Positions 22,863 through 34,865 of a stretch of DNA of 64,000 nucleotides are shown piece after piece (the first letter of the stretch is position 1; each line of letters starts with the position of its first letter). The stretch covers positions 28,481,153 to 28,545,152 of the forward strand of contig NW_022145609.1 of the NCBI RefSeq assembly GCF_000002235.5, read 5' to 3'. The translations under genes were made by a program, and so were the position numbers. Below the pieces are notes generated by a model that worked only from the letters and a program-made list of their open reading frames with translations, was not told where the DNA came from and did no database searches. The stretch is from Strongylocentrotus purpuratus. Taxonomy: Eukaryota > Echinodermata > Echinoidea > Camarodonta > Strongylocentrotidae.

Positions 22863-23574
22863 AGCCAAGCAGTCATTGCTTCTATAGGTAGTCAATCTAT
22901 CTACACATTGGAACAATCAGAAACATGTATTGATTATATATTTGATGGATAACACCATTTTTCTTTAGAGGGAGAGAAAAAATGAAAGCCATGGATAAAT
23001 CCTCACAAGAATTCTGCGACATTCCCGCTCACTTCTTTAGTTTTACACTGAACTAATTGTTATTTTCATAGTTGACATCAACTTGGCAAAGCGATATCAG
23101 CCCTTTACATACACTAGATAAAGTCAACAATGGATACATGCAGACAGGCACATGCAATTATGACAGGTACATTTCATTTGCCTCTACAAATAAATACACT
23201 TTGAAAAGTTTATCTCTTTTTAAGAATTGACATGGGGATGCAGTATATAAAACACACATTGCCTGCTTATTTCTGGTGTCATGGTTAAAACTCCTTGATG
23301 ATCTTGAGACTGGACTTGGCCTATTGACATCGTCTCAGGGCACATTACAGTTTTGACATCACCCTTAATTAGGCAATTGTTTAAACTGTGCCTCTCACAG
23401 CACACCAGTCTGAACTGGTGTGATAGAAATAATTATTCATGTAACATCAAAGTTTTCTCCTCCTCCTACCCCTCTTTATTTTTCATTTTCTCCTTTCTTC
23501 TTCCTCTTCTCATCCTCCGGCCTCCTCCTTCTTTTTATCTCTCTCTCTCTCTCTTTCTTTTTTTTTTTTTTTTT

Positions 23575-23921
23575 TTCTTCTTCTTCTTCTTCTTCTTCTT
23601 CTTCTTCTTCTTCTTCTTCTTCTTCTTCTTCTTCTTCTTCTTCTTCTTCTTCTTCTTCTTCTTCTTCTTCTTCTTCTTCTTCTTCTTCTTCTTCTTCTTC
23701 TTCTTCTTCTTCTTCTTCTTCTTCTTCTTCTTCTTCTTCTTCTTCTTCTTCTTCTTCTTCTTCTTCTTCTTCTTCTTCTTCTTCTTCTTCTTCTTCTTCT
23801 TCTTCTTCTTCTTCTTCTTCTTCTTCTTCTTCTTCTTCTTCTTCTTCTTCTTCTTCTTCTTCTTCTTCTTCTTCTTCTTCTTCTTCTTCTTCTTCTTCTT
23901 CTTCTTCTTCTTCTTCTTCTT
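23575..23921. repeat. Pure (TTC)n/(GAA)n tract, about 115 units
   Basis: Uninterrupted TTC repeats over about 347 bp, preceded by a T-run of about 21 nt and a CT tract. The minus (Kelch-sense) strand reads GAA. Long poly-Ser, poly-Phe, poly-Lys and poly-Arg frames here are artefacts of the repeat. Confidence 0.98.
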
Positions 23922-24339
23922 GATGACATTGGGTGCCGGGATTGGGTGCGACGCGATGTCGGAGATCAACAGCACAGGCTGCAAGTGAAACTTACATGGT
24001 TGTCAGCATATGGGACAATGATATCATGATATAACATTTATAGATCTATCGATGGTTAGACTCTAAGCCGTTTTCCCCAAAATATGACTAAAATTAAATG
24101 GACATCAATTTGACTTCTCAGCTCTCATCTTTAAAGTTAATAAAAGCTAGCAAGTACAGGAATTTGGAAAAATCTGAATAGATTTTGTAGAGCTTACGAG
24201 TTCACGTTCACTGATGACCGGTCCGAGTATAATTATGACGTCATGGGGGAAATGTCCCTTTTTTTTTCAATAGCTAGCTGTGTGTGAATTAAACGGCGGC
24301 CATTTGCGACCGATGTGATCAAATGCGGTTGTAGGACAA

Positions 24340-25500
24340 TTACCCCTGGATAATTACCCCAGGGCCAATTACAAGTGGGACAATTACCCCCCCCCCCCCA
24401 TCCCCCGAACAAAAATCATGCTTTTATTATAAAAACAACTTATATTTTCAGGGTGGACTATCCCTTAAATGAATAGGGGGCGATTTTTCTGGGGGGGGGG
24501 GGGGAGGGGGTAATTCTCCTCGGCGGGTGCCGTCCTTGCTTGACCTGGGGGGGGGGGGCAGGGTTGTCCTCGTGGGTAATTTTCAGGGGTGCCCCAGGTA
24601 AAAATTATATTCGCTTCATAGTCTGTAATCACACCCAAATAACTCCTCAGAGAGAGCGTTGATGTTACATATTTATTTTCTGTCTTATGTTCATCAGTAT
24701 ACTTATATCGACTTGGAGATGTGCTCTATCGACCTGCACATTTGCTCCATAAAATAAAGTTAATATATGGAAGTTTTCTCAAATATATCCGCTTCATATG
24801 TATAAATTTCGGCTGTATAATCGCACACAAAACTCGTCAGAGAGAGCATTGATGTTAGATATTTATTTCTGACCCCTGTTCATCAAAATACTTAAATCGT
24901 CCTAGAGATGTGCTCTATCGACCTGCACATGTGATCAAATACGGTTCTAGGACAAATACCCCCTGGACATTCACCCCCCCCCCCCCCGGGCAATTACCAG
25001 CGGGACAATTAAACCCCCAAAATATACCGCCCGTGGACCATTACCCCCCCCCCCCCCGAGGACAATTACCCCCCCCCCCCCCGAAAAAGAAATGCTTTAA
25101 TTAAAACTAATTTATTTTCAGGCCGTTACTTCCCTTTTAATGAACATGTCAATAGGGGGTAATTTTTCTGGGGAGGGGGATTCTCCCCGGGGGTGGTTGG
25201 CTGGTTGCCCTTGCTTGTCCTGGGTGGGGGGGGGGGGGGTAGTCCAAGTGGGTAATTTTCAATGGTGGGGTAATTGTCCACGGGTTATTTTCAGGGGTGC
25301 CCCTTTCGTTCAGTTGGGGGGGGGGGGTTAAGGACAACTTTTTTGGTCACCCTTTGGCACCATTTTTTTTTTTAAATATTAAAAACAAAATATGAGGGCG
25401 GAGGGGGGATGTTCCTCCAAAACACACACATAAACAAAAATTGAAGGGGGTTTCGACCCCCCCCCCCCCCCCCCCCCCCTGCGTAAGCGCCTGGTGGCGA
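24340..25500. repeat. Cluster of poly-C/poly-G repeat units
   Basis: Repeated modules of GACAATTACC plus C-runs and GGGTAATTTTC plus G-runs. The right side ends in a C-run of about 25 nt followed by TGCGTAAGCGCCTG, the same terminus type (CAGGCGC.TACGCAGG inverted) as the element at 55492-55882. Confidence 0.75.
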
Positions 25501-25906
25501 TTACTATACAAATCAAAATTAATGGAGATACGGAAGACGTAGAGAGAGACTGTAAAGTAAATTGATCCTGGGCTCGATCGAGGATCTGAGAATGAAACTC
25601 TCATGATTGTGTACGCACAGCACTCACAAGGCACCTAGGGGTATGTGTGTTCTAAGTATTGGTTTCCTGTCAAGAACACCTCTTAATTAAACTGCTTTTG
25701 TACCAATTATAGGCTCTACAAAACAGTTGAACAAAGAAGAGATAATAAAAGCCAATTGATAGAATCAATATAGTGCTTTTCAGAAGTGCGATTTGCACTT
25801 TTAGGCATGGTATATAATTAATCGAAATCAAAACCTTATGTTTGATTTCGATAAGTATTAAAGAAAAGAGTTTGGATGTTAGGCTAGACGAAAAGAATAC
25901 ACTCAC

Positions 25907-26041
25907 CCCAAGGGAGCTGAGTGATTCATAAATTGGAAAATCGGAAACGGTACATATAAAGCCAAGCGTACCCAAACACTCTTCCACACTACTACTAGAA
26001 CTCTGGCGTAACCCTGCTCGAGCTATATACACATCCTCCAT
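25907..26041 (-). other. Possible non-coding 5' exon of the Kelch gene
   Basis: On the minus strand a 135-nt open stretch ends at a strong donor (TTGGG then GTGAGT, 25906 downward). Joined to the acceptor at 22882 it would meet a stop at once (AAG CAA TGA), so it could only be 5' UTR. It sits head-to-head with the phospholipase start (26085). Speculative. Confidence 0.25.
26024..26029 (+). promoter_or_regulatory. Possible TATA box of the phospholipase A2 gene
   Basis: TATATA in GAGCTATATACACAT, about 60 bp before the start codon, which leaves room for a short 5' UTR. Position-based guess only. Confidence 0.3.
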
Positions 26042-26084
26042 CTCAATTTCTATACTTGGATCGACTCAGTATTATCAAGAAACA

Positions 26085-29000
26085 ATGGTCTCGTTATCAC
26101 TTGCAACCTTAATCATCTTTGCTTTCCTGTATCAGGGTAAGTTATATTATGTTGTGTTTGTGTTGAAGATTATGATATGATTGTTGAACGTAACAAAGAG
26201 TAACAGAAAATCATTTAAACAATATTCACCATTATAAACCATTATTATTTCACTGTTATGCCATTTTGTAAATCCTGCTTGTCAATTGACTAATGTAACT
26301 CAAACTATTCTAAGCTAATGATGTCTCAATTTAAAGCATTCACAGCCCGGATTCACAGTGCTTTCGGATTGTCAGTAATTATCATGTCATATTCAAAATA
26401 TTGTTTGTAGCCTGAGGTCTTTACGTGACCAGGCCGGCTGCATGAGCTAGAGACGACACGCGCCAGTTGGACTACAGGCCTATTATTATTACATGTATTA
26501 TGAATATAGTATAATAATAATATACAAATATACACTGCCTTGAGAGGTTCTGGTTAAAACTATGCGCAAGAGGTGACTCCAATAGTACTATTTGCTGAGG
26601 GGCGCAGCCCCGAAGCAAATGGTACTTTTGTAGTCACCGAGGCCCATAGTTTAACCAGTACTTCGAATAGAAGGCATGGTATATTTGTTTTATATCCTGC
26701 ATCAAAAATTTATTTATTTTAAAAAAAAAATTAAAAATAATTTTTTGGAAGAAAAAAATTTAAAACAAAAAAAATGTCAATTTTGATCTAAAAAGATTTA
26801 AAATATTTTATTTTCATTAAATTAAGATTTGAAAAAAAAATTCACATTTGTTTTTCAACTCCCAAATAGTAAACCAAAATAGTACTCTCATATAGTCATG
26901 TGACAAGCTCTCAACCAATCAAAAGCCAATAAATTTTTGATGCAGGATATAATAATAATTATTATTATTTATATTTTGCATCTCCTGTAAAGAGACAGGA
27001 TGAATAGTAAATGAGTTCAATCATTATTTTAGACTATGTGTGCTTTACTGATATTTGCAATGTTTCCGAAACTTTCAACTCGATGACGATCGTCTTCATT
27101 TTCTGGAGGCATGTCACCCCTAAATCGCCGCACTTTTAGTGTAATAGATCGGTTATATATATTATTGACAATTTACATGTTTATGCACGATTCATCATGA
27201 TTATCCGTGGTGTATTCACATTACCATATTAAATCGTGCCTCCATAACTTACCTGTTTTGCCAAATACCAAATTATTGACTTCATCCATCGGAGGATAGT
27301 GCGCCTTTTAATGAGTTTAATTAAACAGAAATTGGCGCCATAATACTGTGAATAATCATCATCCTCATAATCTTTTTTTTTCTTTAATAAAATCATCTTT
27401 ATTCAATATTGCTTTCGACTTTGCAAAACATAATCCTCATAATCTTATATCATATACAATTATTACTCGTTTGTTTATTAACTATATACTGATCACAAGA
27501 TGTCTCCTGGCCCCTCTTTGATATCATCTGCATTCATAAATATTCAGTTTTAGCGGTTGACTATAACTCAAGAGAAGAACCCCATCCCTCTCCATGCACC
27601 CCCACTTCCCGACATTTCGTCACTGTCTTTTTTGTGCGTAATCTTGCCATAAAATGATTTATTTTTATGTTTGTATTAAATTCGCTGATGGTATATAAAT
27701 ATATATAGATATCATATACATGCATGTTTATATATGAAATTTGTCAATGTGAATATATAATCAGCATGATTTTATGAGTAACGAGAATAATATTCTTTAT
27801 CCTCCAAATTATATTTTCGGAAATGTTTGCTTTTTCTATACGAACCTACTGAACCTACACGGATGGACATAATTGTTCTTGAAAGAACTTACGGTAGAGA
27901 ATAAAGTCTTAAACAGCTATAGTCCGCTCAAATTCCAAAATCAAAATAGTTATTCAACTGCTGGTTTGCATGGAGTGTATACATTCCACTATGATTCAGC
28001 TATTACTGGTTTCCACAATGAAGTCAACCCTAATATTGTTAAATCCTAAACATCAAGTGAATATGCAAAAACTAACTGCTTTCGAGCTATAGAGTATGCA
28101 CTCTAAAAAAAATAGTTTTAAAATTCTTGCCAAAGACAGGGAACCAGACTCGACTAGCACTTGTGCTAACTTCTGGTACCCCCTTTAACAACAAAAGTGT
28201 ACATATAATATTTTATTCCATTTACATACGACATACTTTGTAAAACAATATTTATATTATTCATGTGTTATGTTATCGATCTTGTGTTATATTGTTATAT
28301 TTTATGTAATCATGCTTGCCAGTGATACATTATGTTTTACTTGTTATTATTTTTTTTGTTAATAAACTCAAACTCAAACTCTTTCCTTTTTTCTTGTTAA
28401 ATTATTCGATAATTATGTCGGATATGATGATGATAACGATTAAATTTTAGTCTCGAAAATGTAATAACCAAAACAAAAATCAAAGTATATTGTAATGTAT
28501 AAGTCTGCAGCCATTTGCATTTTTACAAAGGATGCATTATTCACATAATTGTTCAATTTTCACCTTTTATGATGAATAACATTGTCACGAGACCCTCTAA
28601 TTCGACCTTCTTTTAGCCGTGAATACATGTACAAACCTTGGGAAACTTTTTTTTCTTTGCCTAGAAACTGATGTGATCCCCAACTCAAGAATGTCCCAGG
28701 TTCGACCTCTGACCTTGTGTCCTGCATCCTAGATCACGCGATCTCACAGTAGTACCCCTGTTGTGTGTTAGGTCCATATCTTTATACCGAGAAAAAAAGC
28801 AGGTGGAAAATCATCAGCTTTCAACATTTCCAACAAAGAATTAAAGAATTTCCGTTTTCTGACGAACACGGCTGGCGAAATGCCAACCTCAATTTACATC
28901 AGTACATTGACTTAATACAAAGTACATGTAGTCCATCTCATTCAAGGGCATCGTGTGATTCCATTACAGATGTGTTTTTTTCTTTCTGATGCGTGGGCGG

Positions 29001-30702
29001 GCCCTGTAGGGCGCTATGTGAACTTGAACATTGTAAATATTGAGGAATATAAAGAACGATATATAATATTATTGCTTATATATTAGAAATTGCTTCATTA
29101 TACGGAGAGAGGCTTTAAACTAACGTCCTAACGTAATGAACTGATCGCAACTAATATTCAACCACTTCATCATTTCCTTCCTAACGAATTCTTTAAAATA
29201 ACAAGCCGAATAACAATACATTTACTGACATTGTTAATTGCACAACACAACGCCACTAGGCATCGTCGGTCCAACAGTAAAAGTGTTAATTAAGAGAGGA
29301 CCAGTAACTACGCTCTCTCGCATTGCCTGGCGGAAATCATCAAATGACGATTGAAACGCCATTAATCGAAACAACAACAACAACATTATTTCAAATTGAC
29401 AAACTTTTAATCGTATTTACATCCTCCTCGGAACTCGTTATCGTACAACTCATCTTTATCTACCCGAAAAAATAATGGCCCCGCAGGACGTCCTCTGTCA
29501 GAAGAAGAGAAATACACGTTCTTGGATCCTTCTCAGCTGAGAAAAGGCAGGGTCACAAATACGTTTAACATCCACCATAACAGAAACGAATATAGGGTAA
29601 CAAATACTTTAAAAAATACGTACAACAAATAACAGGAAACAAAAAGAACGAAAATGAGAACAAGAATTGTAAGGATTTACTAGTATATGCCTATACACTG
29701 GTGTCATGAAAGTTTAATTAAGAATAGGAAAAGTACTTGGTTTTAAGTTATATTTAGCTTTTTATCTTTAAGAAAGTGATGTGATTCCAAATTGCAATGT
29801 ATAATTCATTTCAGTATGTTGTAAACTATTTTCATAGGTATTGTTTAATGTTATTGTATGTGTTAAACTGTTGTATATTCAACTTGCTTTTTATTTATGT
29901 GCAATGGACCTTGTGGCAGATTAGCCTTGTGCTAAACAAGTTATCCAATAAAGTCTACTACTACTACTACTACTACAAACTTAACTGACCAGTAATAATA
30001 TCATAAGGCTAATATCTAGATTATTTTATACTTGACTGAGGTCAGTAGGATAATAGATGCTGTATTGTAAAGCACTTACACATCTAAATCCTCCGATATA
30101 ATATCTCGAATTGTCTTGGCTGCATGCATGTAGCCTATAATTGCGATGTTAAGAAACATTCTGAGTTCTGACCATGTTAAAGAGTGGCCTGCATTAATAT
30201 TTTGCTAAATTGCTGAATTGTTTTGTCATAATTATTATTGATTGATTGGTTTTACTGGTCGAGTATAATTAGTAGTACATAATTATTACGAAATATTAGT
30301 AGAGTAAGACACACACACACAAAAAGAAACTTCTTCACAGGATAGCACATGCATGAATTGAAGCTAATACTGTGGTCATAATAATATTATCGTTAGCCTC
30401 CGTGATGACTAGATTAAACGAGCCTGTTCATCGAAAGGGATGGTGGGCTATAGCGTATTCCGTCTCGTTTTCTATCAAATGTTTTACTTTGTTGTTGTTG
30501 TTGTTGTTATCTCTACTTTTAGTCGATGCCGCCCCTACCAAGGAAAAGCGTTCCCTATGGGAGCTCGACACAGTAATTAGCTGCTACACTGGTAGGAGTG
30601 GATTTGACTTCAATGGCTATGGGTGCTGGTGTGGACTCGGGGGCAGCGGAAAGCCAGTAGATGACGTAGACAGGTGGGTCTTACAGTTTACTTTACCTTC
30701 TT

Positions 30703-30740
<38 letters not shown>

Positions 30741-30753
30741 TCCCCCCTCTCCC

Positions 30754-30790
<37 letters not shown>

Positions 30791-33038
30791 AATTTTAGAT
30801 TACGTATTGATTTAGCATTTATTCAGAGGGCTGAGAGGGGATACGAACGAAATTCCCAAACCCACAATATAATATACTTAATTCTTCCACTCGAAGTGTA
30901 CACTCGATATAATACCAGCATGACAAAATAATCAAGAATGCTTTAATTTGTGTCGTATTTGCATCCAAGCAAAAGGTGGACTCTCTCTTTATGCCTACTA
31001 AAGAGGCTTATCATAAAACATTGTACTAAACGAATGCTACACTCTGATATCAATAGCATTACCCAAAGATGTTTGTATTGGATACGATATGATATAATAT
31101 CAGATAACGTAATACAATATGATATACTTGTAATACAATATCATTTCATATCATATTGTATCATATCATTATATCATATCATATTTTAAGGTTTACCTTA
31201 AGATTTTTTTTTCGAGGCCGACATCCTTGTCAAGTTTTGCTTATGATTGCGGTCTCCTGCACTTTTCCAACAGAATAGTTCGGATAATACTTTAAATTTA
31301 TGATAATATGTTATGGAAATATTAAGTTTCGTTATTATATGTACATATATTATGTTTAAAAAAAAACATTTTGACATGAAGAAATTATTGTTTGTTTATG
31401 TTGTATTATACCTTACATTTATATGTTCTTTGTTATTCAGTTGTATTTTATTTGGAAAAAATGCAGAAATAAAAATCAAATCAAAATATTATACAAAAAG
31501 ATTCGAACTGCTGTATGGATGTGAGGTGCATGATTTGATTATGTCTATTATAATTATATAGGTGTTGTATGGAGCATGATAATTGCTACCAGACTGTAGA
31601 AGATGATCATTGTGGACTATACTTCTCTTCGTATCAGTATACGAAACAAGGCTGTGCATCAGGAAATGGCAACATTGTCTGTGGTACGTAAAATCCTCTT
31701 CCATCCAGTTTATCTTAGTTATAATCTGTTTCCTCTCATTCAAACTTTTCTCTTTACCCATCTCTACTTGCTCCTCTACTTTACCCGTCTGTTCCTTCTC
31801 TCCATTCCTCCCTTAAAGAGAAGGTTGAGTTCTGGGAAGAGGTGAAAAATAATTTGTGAGCATTACTCATTCTTATTATGCAAGTGTGGAAGAACATCAG
31901 TTAAGACATGTTCCCTGAAAAACATGGCTCTTCAAATGCCTTCATATTCTAAATATGCATGTAACATCGTAAAAATCGGGGGCCGGCTTTTTACGCCACG
32001 TGTTCGTGTAGTCCCATATACATCTTTCTGTGCAAATGTTTGTAACTTTACCAAGACTTGGCCACATTTCTTATCATTTTGATGATTCCAGAACCTTGCA
32101 ATACACACAAATTCTTATATGCTAGATGATCAACCTTTTCTGGTCGGTTCCACACCGTTTCTTTCACAATGCAATCGCATGACCAGAACTCAACTTCATC
32201 TTTAAAGATAAACTTGAGTTCTGGTAAAAATTAAAGAAAATGAATTCTCACAGAATCAAACGAAACTTACACTGAATATTCAAGATTACATGTGCCAAAC
32301 AATTTTGGAAGAAAATGTATACTGGCGGAGTAATGAGCATAGAAAGATAAGGATATCAAGGTATAGCCCCGACACCATTTGTGTAGTCCATCGCAACAAA
32401 CTGGCTCTAAAATTCATCACCTGTTAACAAAAATAAATTGTGATAATATTGTCAAAACTCGCTTCGCATCTCTCTCGCTCGGAAAAAAGGGAATAAAATC
32501 TCATTTTAGAGACGCGTCAGTACGTTTGATGATATTCCGCTATTTTGTATCGACGACCCTAACAATGGTAGGTAGTGAGAGGGGTGTGGGACTAACAATT
32601 AGTCCCAGAGATTTAAGATTATCGGCAAGGCATTTAATATATGCCGTAAAGTCATTCATAATGTTCTCTTGCAGAACTTTATAATGAGGTGGAGATAGGT
32701 TTAGTGGCGAGAATTATCACTACATATATAGCAAAATAGCATTTAACTGAAATATTACAATTTATTTTTTTGTTTGATGGCCAGCTGGATCATTGAGTGA
32801 CCCATCTACCGAGTGTGCCTTCAGACTGTGTGAGTGTGATCGTCTCCTGGCTTCATGTCTGCGTCGTAACAGAGACTCCTATAATACTGTCTTTGCTAAC
32901 TTTGAGAAGAGGTTTTGCGATGCCCGCCTCGCCCAGGCTGTCGTCAGCTACCACGTCGATACGTCTTCGAATTCATCGACCGCAGTGGTAGGCGGCGACG
33001 AGAGAGGCGCTTATCAACAGGTAGCACAGAGACCTTAA
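26085..33038 (+). CDS. Secreted phospholipase A2, complete (192 aa)
   Basis: Exons 26085-26136, 30523-30673, 31562-31683 and 32785-33038; phases agree. Exon 1 encodes a signal peptide (MVSLSLATLIIFAFLYQ), then a short propeptide ending KEKR at residue 27. Calcium loop YGCWCGLGG (50-58), catalytic CCMEHDNCY with His73/Asp74, second catalytic Asp127 in CECD, and many cysteines. Family role: Ca2+-dependent release of the sn-2 fatty acid from phospholipids; secreted, disulfide-bonded. The C-terminus is about 35 residues longer than usual and Ser/Thr/Gly-rich. An alternative start at 30405 would make a poly-Leu leader, but that stretch is the polypyrimidine tract of the acceptor at 30522. Digestive, defensive or venom-type PLA2 cannot be told apart here. 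Confidence 0.9.
26543..26953 (-). repeat. Composite MITE, inverted copy of 2935-3360
   Basis: The hairpin (TTAAAACTATGCGC / GCCCATAGTTTAA, with GTGACTCCAATAGTACTA) comes first, then an inner element with exact inverted ends ATATCCTGCATCAAAAATTT (from about 26692) and AAATTTTTGATGCAGGATAT (to about 26952). In phospholipase intron 1. Confidence 0.8.
28200..28382 (+). mobile_element. Retrotransposon 3' end
   Basis: T-rich 3' UTR-like sequence ending TTGTTAATAAACTCAAACTC with short tandem CAAACT units, typical of a LINE tail. In phospholipase intron 1. Confidence 0.5.
28383..29796. other. Phospholipase intron 1; no further element recognised
   Basis: AT-rich sequence with no convincing exon or repeat. 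Confidence 0.4.
29797..29985 (+). mobile_element. Retrotransposon 3' end with (CTA)n tail
   Basis: GCAATGGACCTTGTGGCAGA, then CAATAAAGTCTACTACTACT, i.e. a polyadenylation-like signal followed by seven CTA units. In phospholipase intron 1. Confidence 0.6.
30697..30786. repeat. (CT)n microsatellite next to a phospholipase donor
   Basis: About 90 bp of CT repeats with C-runs starting 23 nt inside intron 2 (donor at 30674). Confidence 0.95.
31075..31190. repeat. ATGATAT-type self-complementary low complexity
   Basis: Imperfect ATGATAT/ATATCAT units that can fold on themselves. In phospholipase intron 2. Confidence 0.7.
31300..31490 (+). mobile_element. Retrotransposon 3' end
   Basis: 3' UTR-like sequence ending GCAGAAATAAAAATCAAATC, a signal plus ATCAA tail like that of the 9590-11187 element. 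Confidence 0.45.
32006..32390 (+). mobile_element. MITE family A, circularly permuted copy
   Basis: The right half of the element (from GTGTAGTCCCATATACATC) comes first and ends at TTAA (32202-32205). The left half (AGATAAACTTGAGTTCTGGT onward) follows directly and ends at GTGTAGTCC. The halves are each collinear with other copies but in swapped order, sharing one TTAA. In phospholipase intron 3. Confidence 0.85.
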
Positions 33039-33112
33039 ATTATCATGCTAATTAGTGGTCTGTGTAGAGAGAAATCTTGGTCTCAAAAAATGCTTATTTG
33101 GAGCTCTAGTTG

Positions 33113-33118
33113 AATAAA
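33113..33118 (+). terminator. Possible polyadenylation signal of the phospholipase gene
   Basis: AATAAA 75 nt after the stop codon. Confidence 0.5.
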
Positions 33119-34344
33119 GACAACAACCTACTCATCTCACCTGAAAGAGAGCTTTTTGCAAAAAACAATTTTACGTTTAAATTAGTCAAAAATTAAAACA
33201 AAAGAAAACCGGACAAAAAATAACACATTTTTGCGTAAACTTCGTTTGCATTGCATAAAGAGTAGCGACTTTCATGCATGGGAAGTAATGAAAGTCTCAT
33301 TATAGATGATAATACAAGACGTGAAGAACGGATTGTTTGCTTTTCTTTTTAAACCGTCTCCCACCTATGCCAATGTTCAGGCTTTTATACATCAAGCATA
33401 CACATGCTTTCTTAGCAGTCAGGTATAATGGTCATCAATCATCAAAGATGTAATCAATTCTCTATTGTATGCTTTTCATTGTATAGTATGGATAGGGCTC
33501 CAACATACCATGAGCTTGTAAATGGTGTACATAATTTGAATTAGCGAAGTCAACTAACCGGGGGAGGGGGGGGGGCAGGGGACAATAACGTCCATTAGTA
33601 TGTCCAGAGATTTCACTTTTCGTTTTGCATGTAAATAATGTAAATAGATTTAGCGTATATAACAAACCAAAGGGGGCAGGGGATAAGACCACCTATGTAT
33701 TCAGAGATGTTGTCATTCCCAACTCAATAAGAAAAAGCTGGCTATATATTCATTAATGCAGTTAGTAACAAACTAATATCATGTGGATACACAACATGAG
33801 TTCAACGACATATAATATAAGATTATTATCCTAAACACGAACTTACGGCTGACGTTATAAAACAATTATTAGGTAATCTGATAGTACATATCGAGGTACT
33901 ATTAATATTCAATCCCAGGGTGAAAATATGATGCTTTATGTCGAGAAAAAAAAAGAACGACAATTGCCAGCATGTCGGACACTTGCCATCGTTTGTATAT
34001 CATATTCTGTAACTCATGTGAAAGTATTACATCTTATTCCATTGTATTATAGCTCATAATAAGCAGTAATTACGATATTGACAGATGACTGCAAATATTA
34101 TAATGAATGTTACATCTGGTGCATAGTCTTTCTCTTGGCAACAAAAATCTACTTTGATTGATAAAAGTTTTTAGATTTTTAGATTTCGAGTTTTTAATTA
34201 AATAACGTAATTTGGGAATCTGTGAAAATCTTTTCAAACAAATACACACCCCGTGATAAAAATAAACTGTTTGTCGGCTGATTTCAAATATGTGTTGTGT
34301 CCAAAGTAACCTGTAGAGAATTTTCTGTAGAAGTTGTCGAATTT

Positions 34345-34545
34345 GAAGAGAGAGAGAGAGAGAGAGGGGATAGAGAGAAAGAGGAAGAGAGGGGGAGAGT
34401 TAGAGAGAGATTGTGTGCGTGTCATGTGTGTTTGCATAATGCGGAGAAATAGAGTGCCTGAGAAAGAGAGATTGAAGAAGGGAAGGGTGCGTATGATTGT
34501 GTGTGATAGAGAGAGAGGAAGAGAGGGAGAGAGAAAGAGAGAATA
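34345..34545. repeat. (GA)n purine-rich block
   Basis: AGAGAGAG runs with GGGAGAG variants. Reading frames across it are compositional. Confidence 0.9.
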
Positions 34546-34865
34546 AACAAAAGAGAGGGATCGAGACAAAATTTATAAAAAATAGAAAGAGAGTCTGAGG
34601 AAACTATACTACTCTTCTGGCAGCTGTTTAATGTGGCAATATGCTATACGCATGCGCCATTGTGCTTTCCATTGTTACGTACCCATACGTCATAATGTTA
34701 TCTATGCACCAATTTATCGCATGCACTTGGTGTTGCCGGTCTTCTTTCTTTATCGAAATGTTTTTTATAGTCTCGGGTATACTTGGCAAACTTTATAAAC
34801 ATTAAAACAAAATTGAAAAACACCCTCTATTATTATTATTCTGATAGGCCATTAAAAAAATAAAC

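Larger units (their letters stand above)
22882..25906. other. Upstream region of the Kelch coding exons; repeats only
   Basis: Holds the GAA/TTC tract, a direct repeat of about 190-bp spacing (GATGTGCTCTATCGACCTGC at about 24719 and 24907), and many GGACAATTACCCCC-type C/G-run segments (24330-25300). No coding exon was found. Confidence 0.5.

Noticed and set aside
23353..23988. Very long poly-Phe, poly-Ser, poly-Lys and poly-Arg frames
   Set aside because: They are the six-frame reading of the TTC/GAA microsatellite, with no gene context.
28765..28989. 74-aa frame on +
   Set aside because: No homology recognised and no splice context; consistent with chance.
30674..30931. Ser/Leu-rich frames in the CT tract
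   Set aside because: Intron 2 of the phospholipase gene; composition artefact.
32379..32684. 101-aa frame on + in phospholipase intron 3
   Set aside because: No recognised domain, starts at the edge of a MITE, no splice support.
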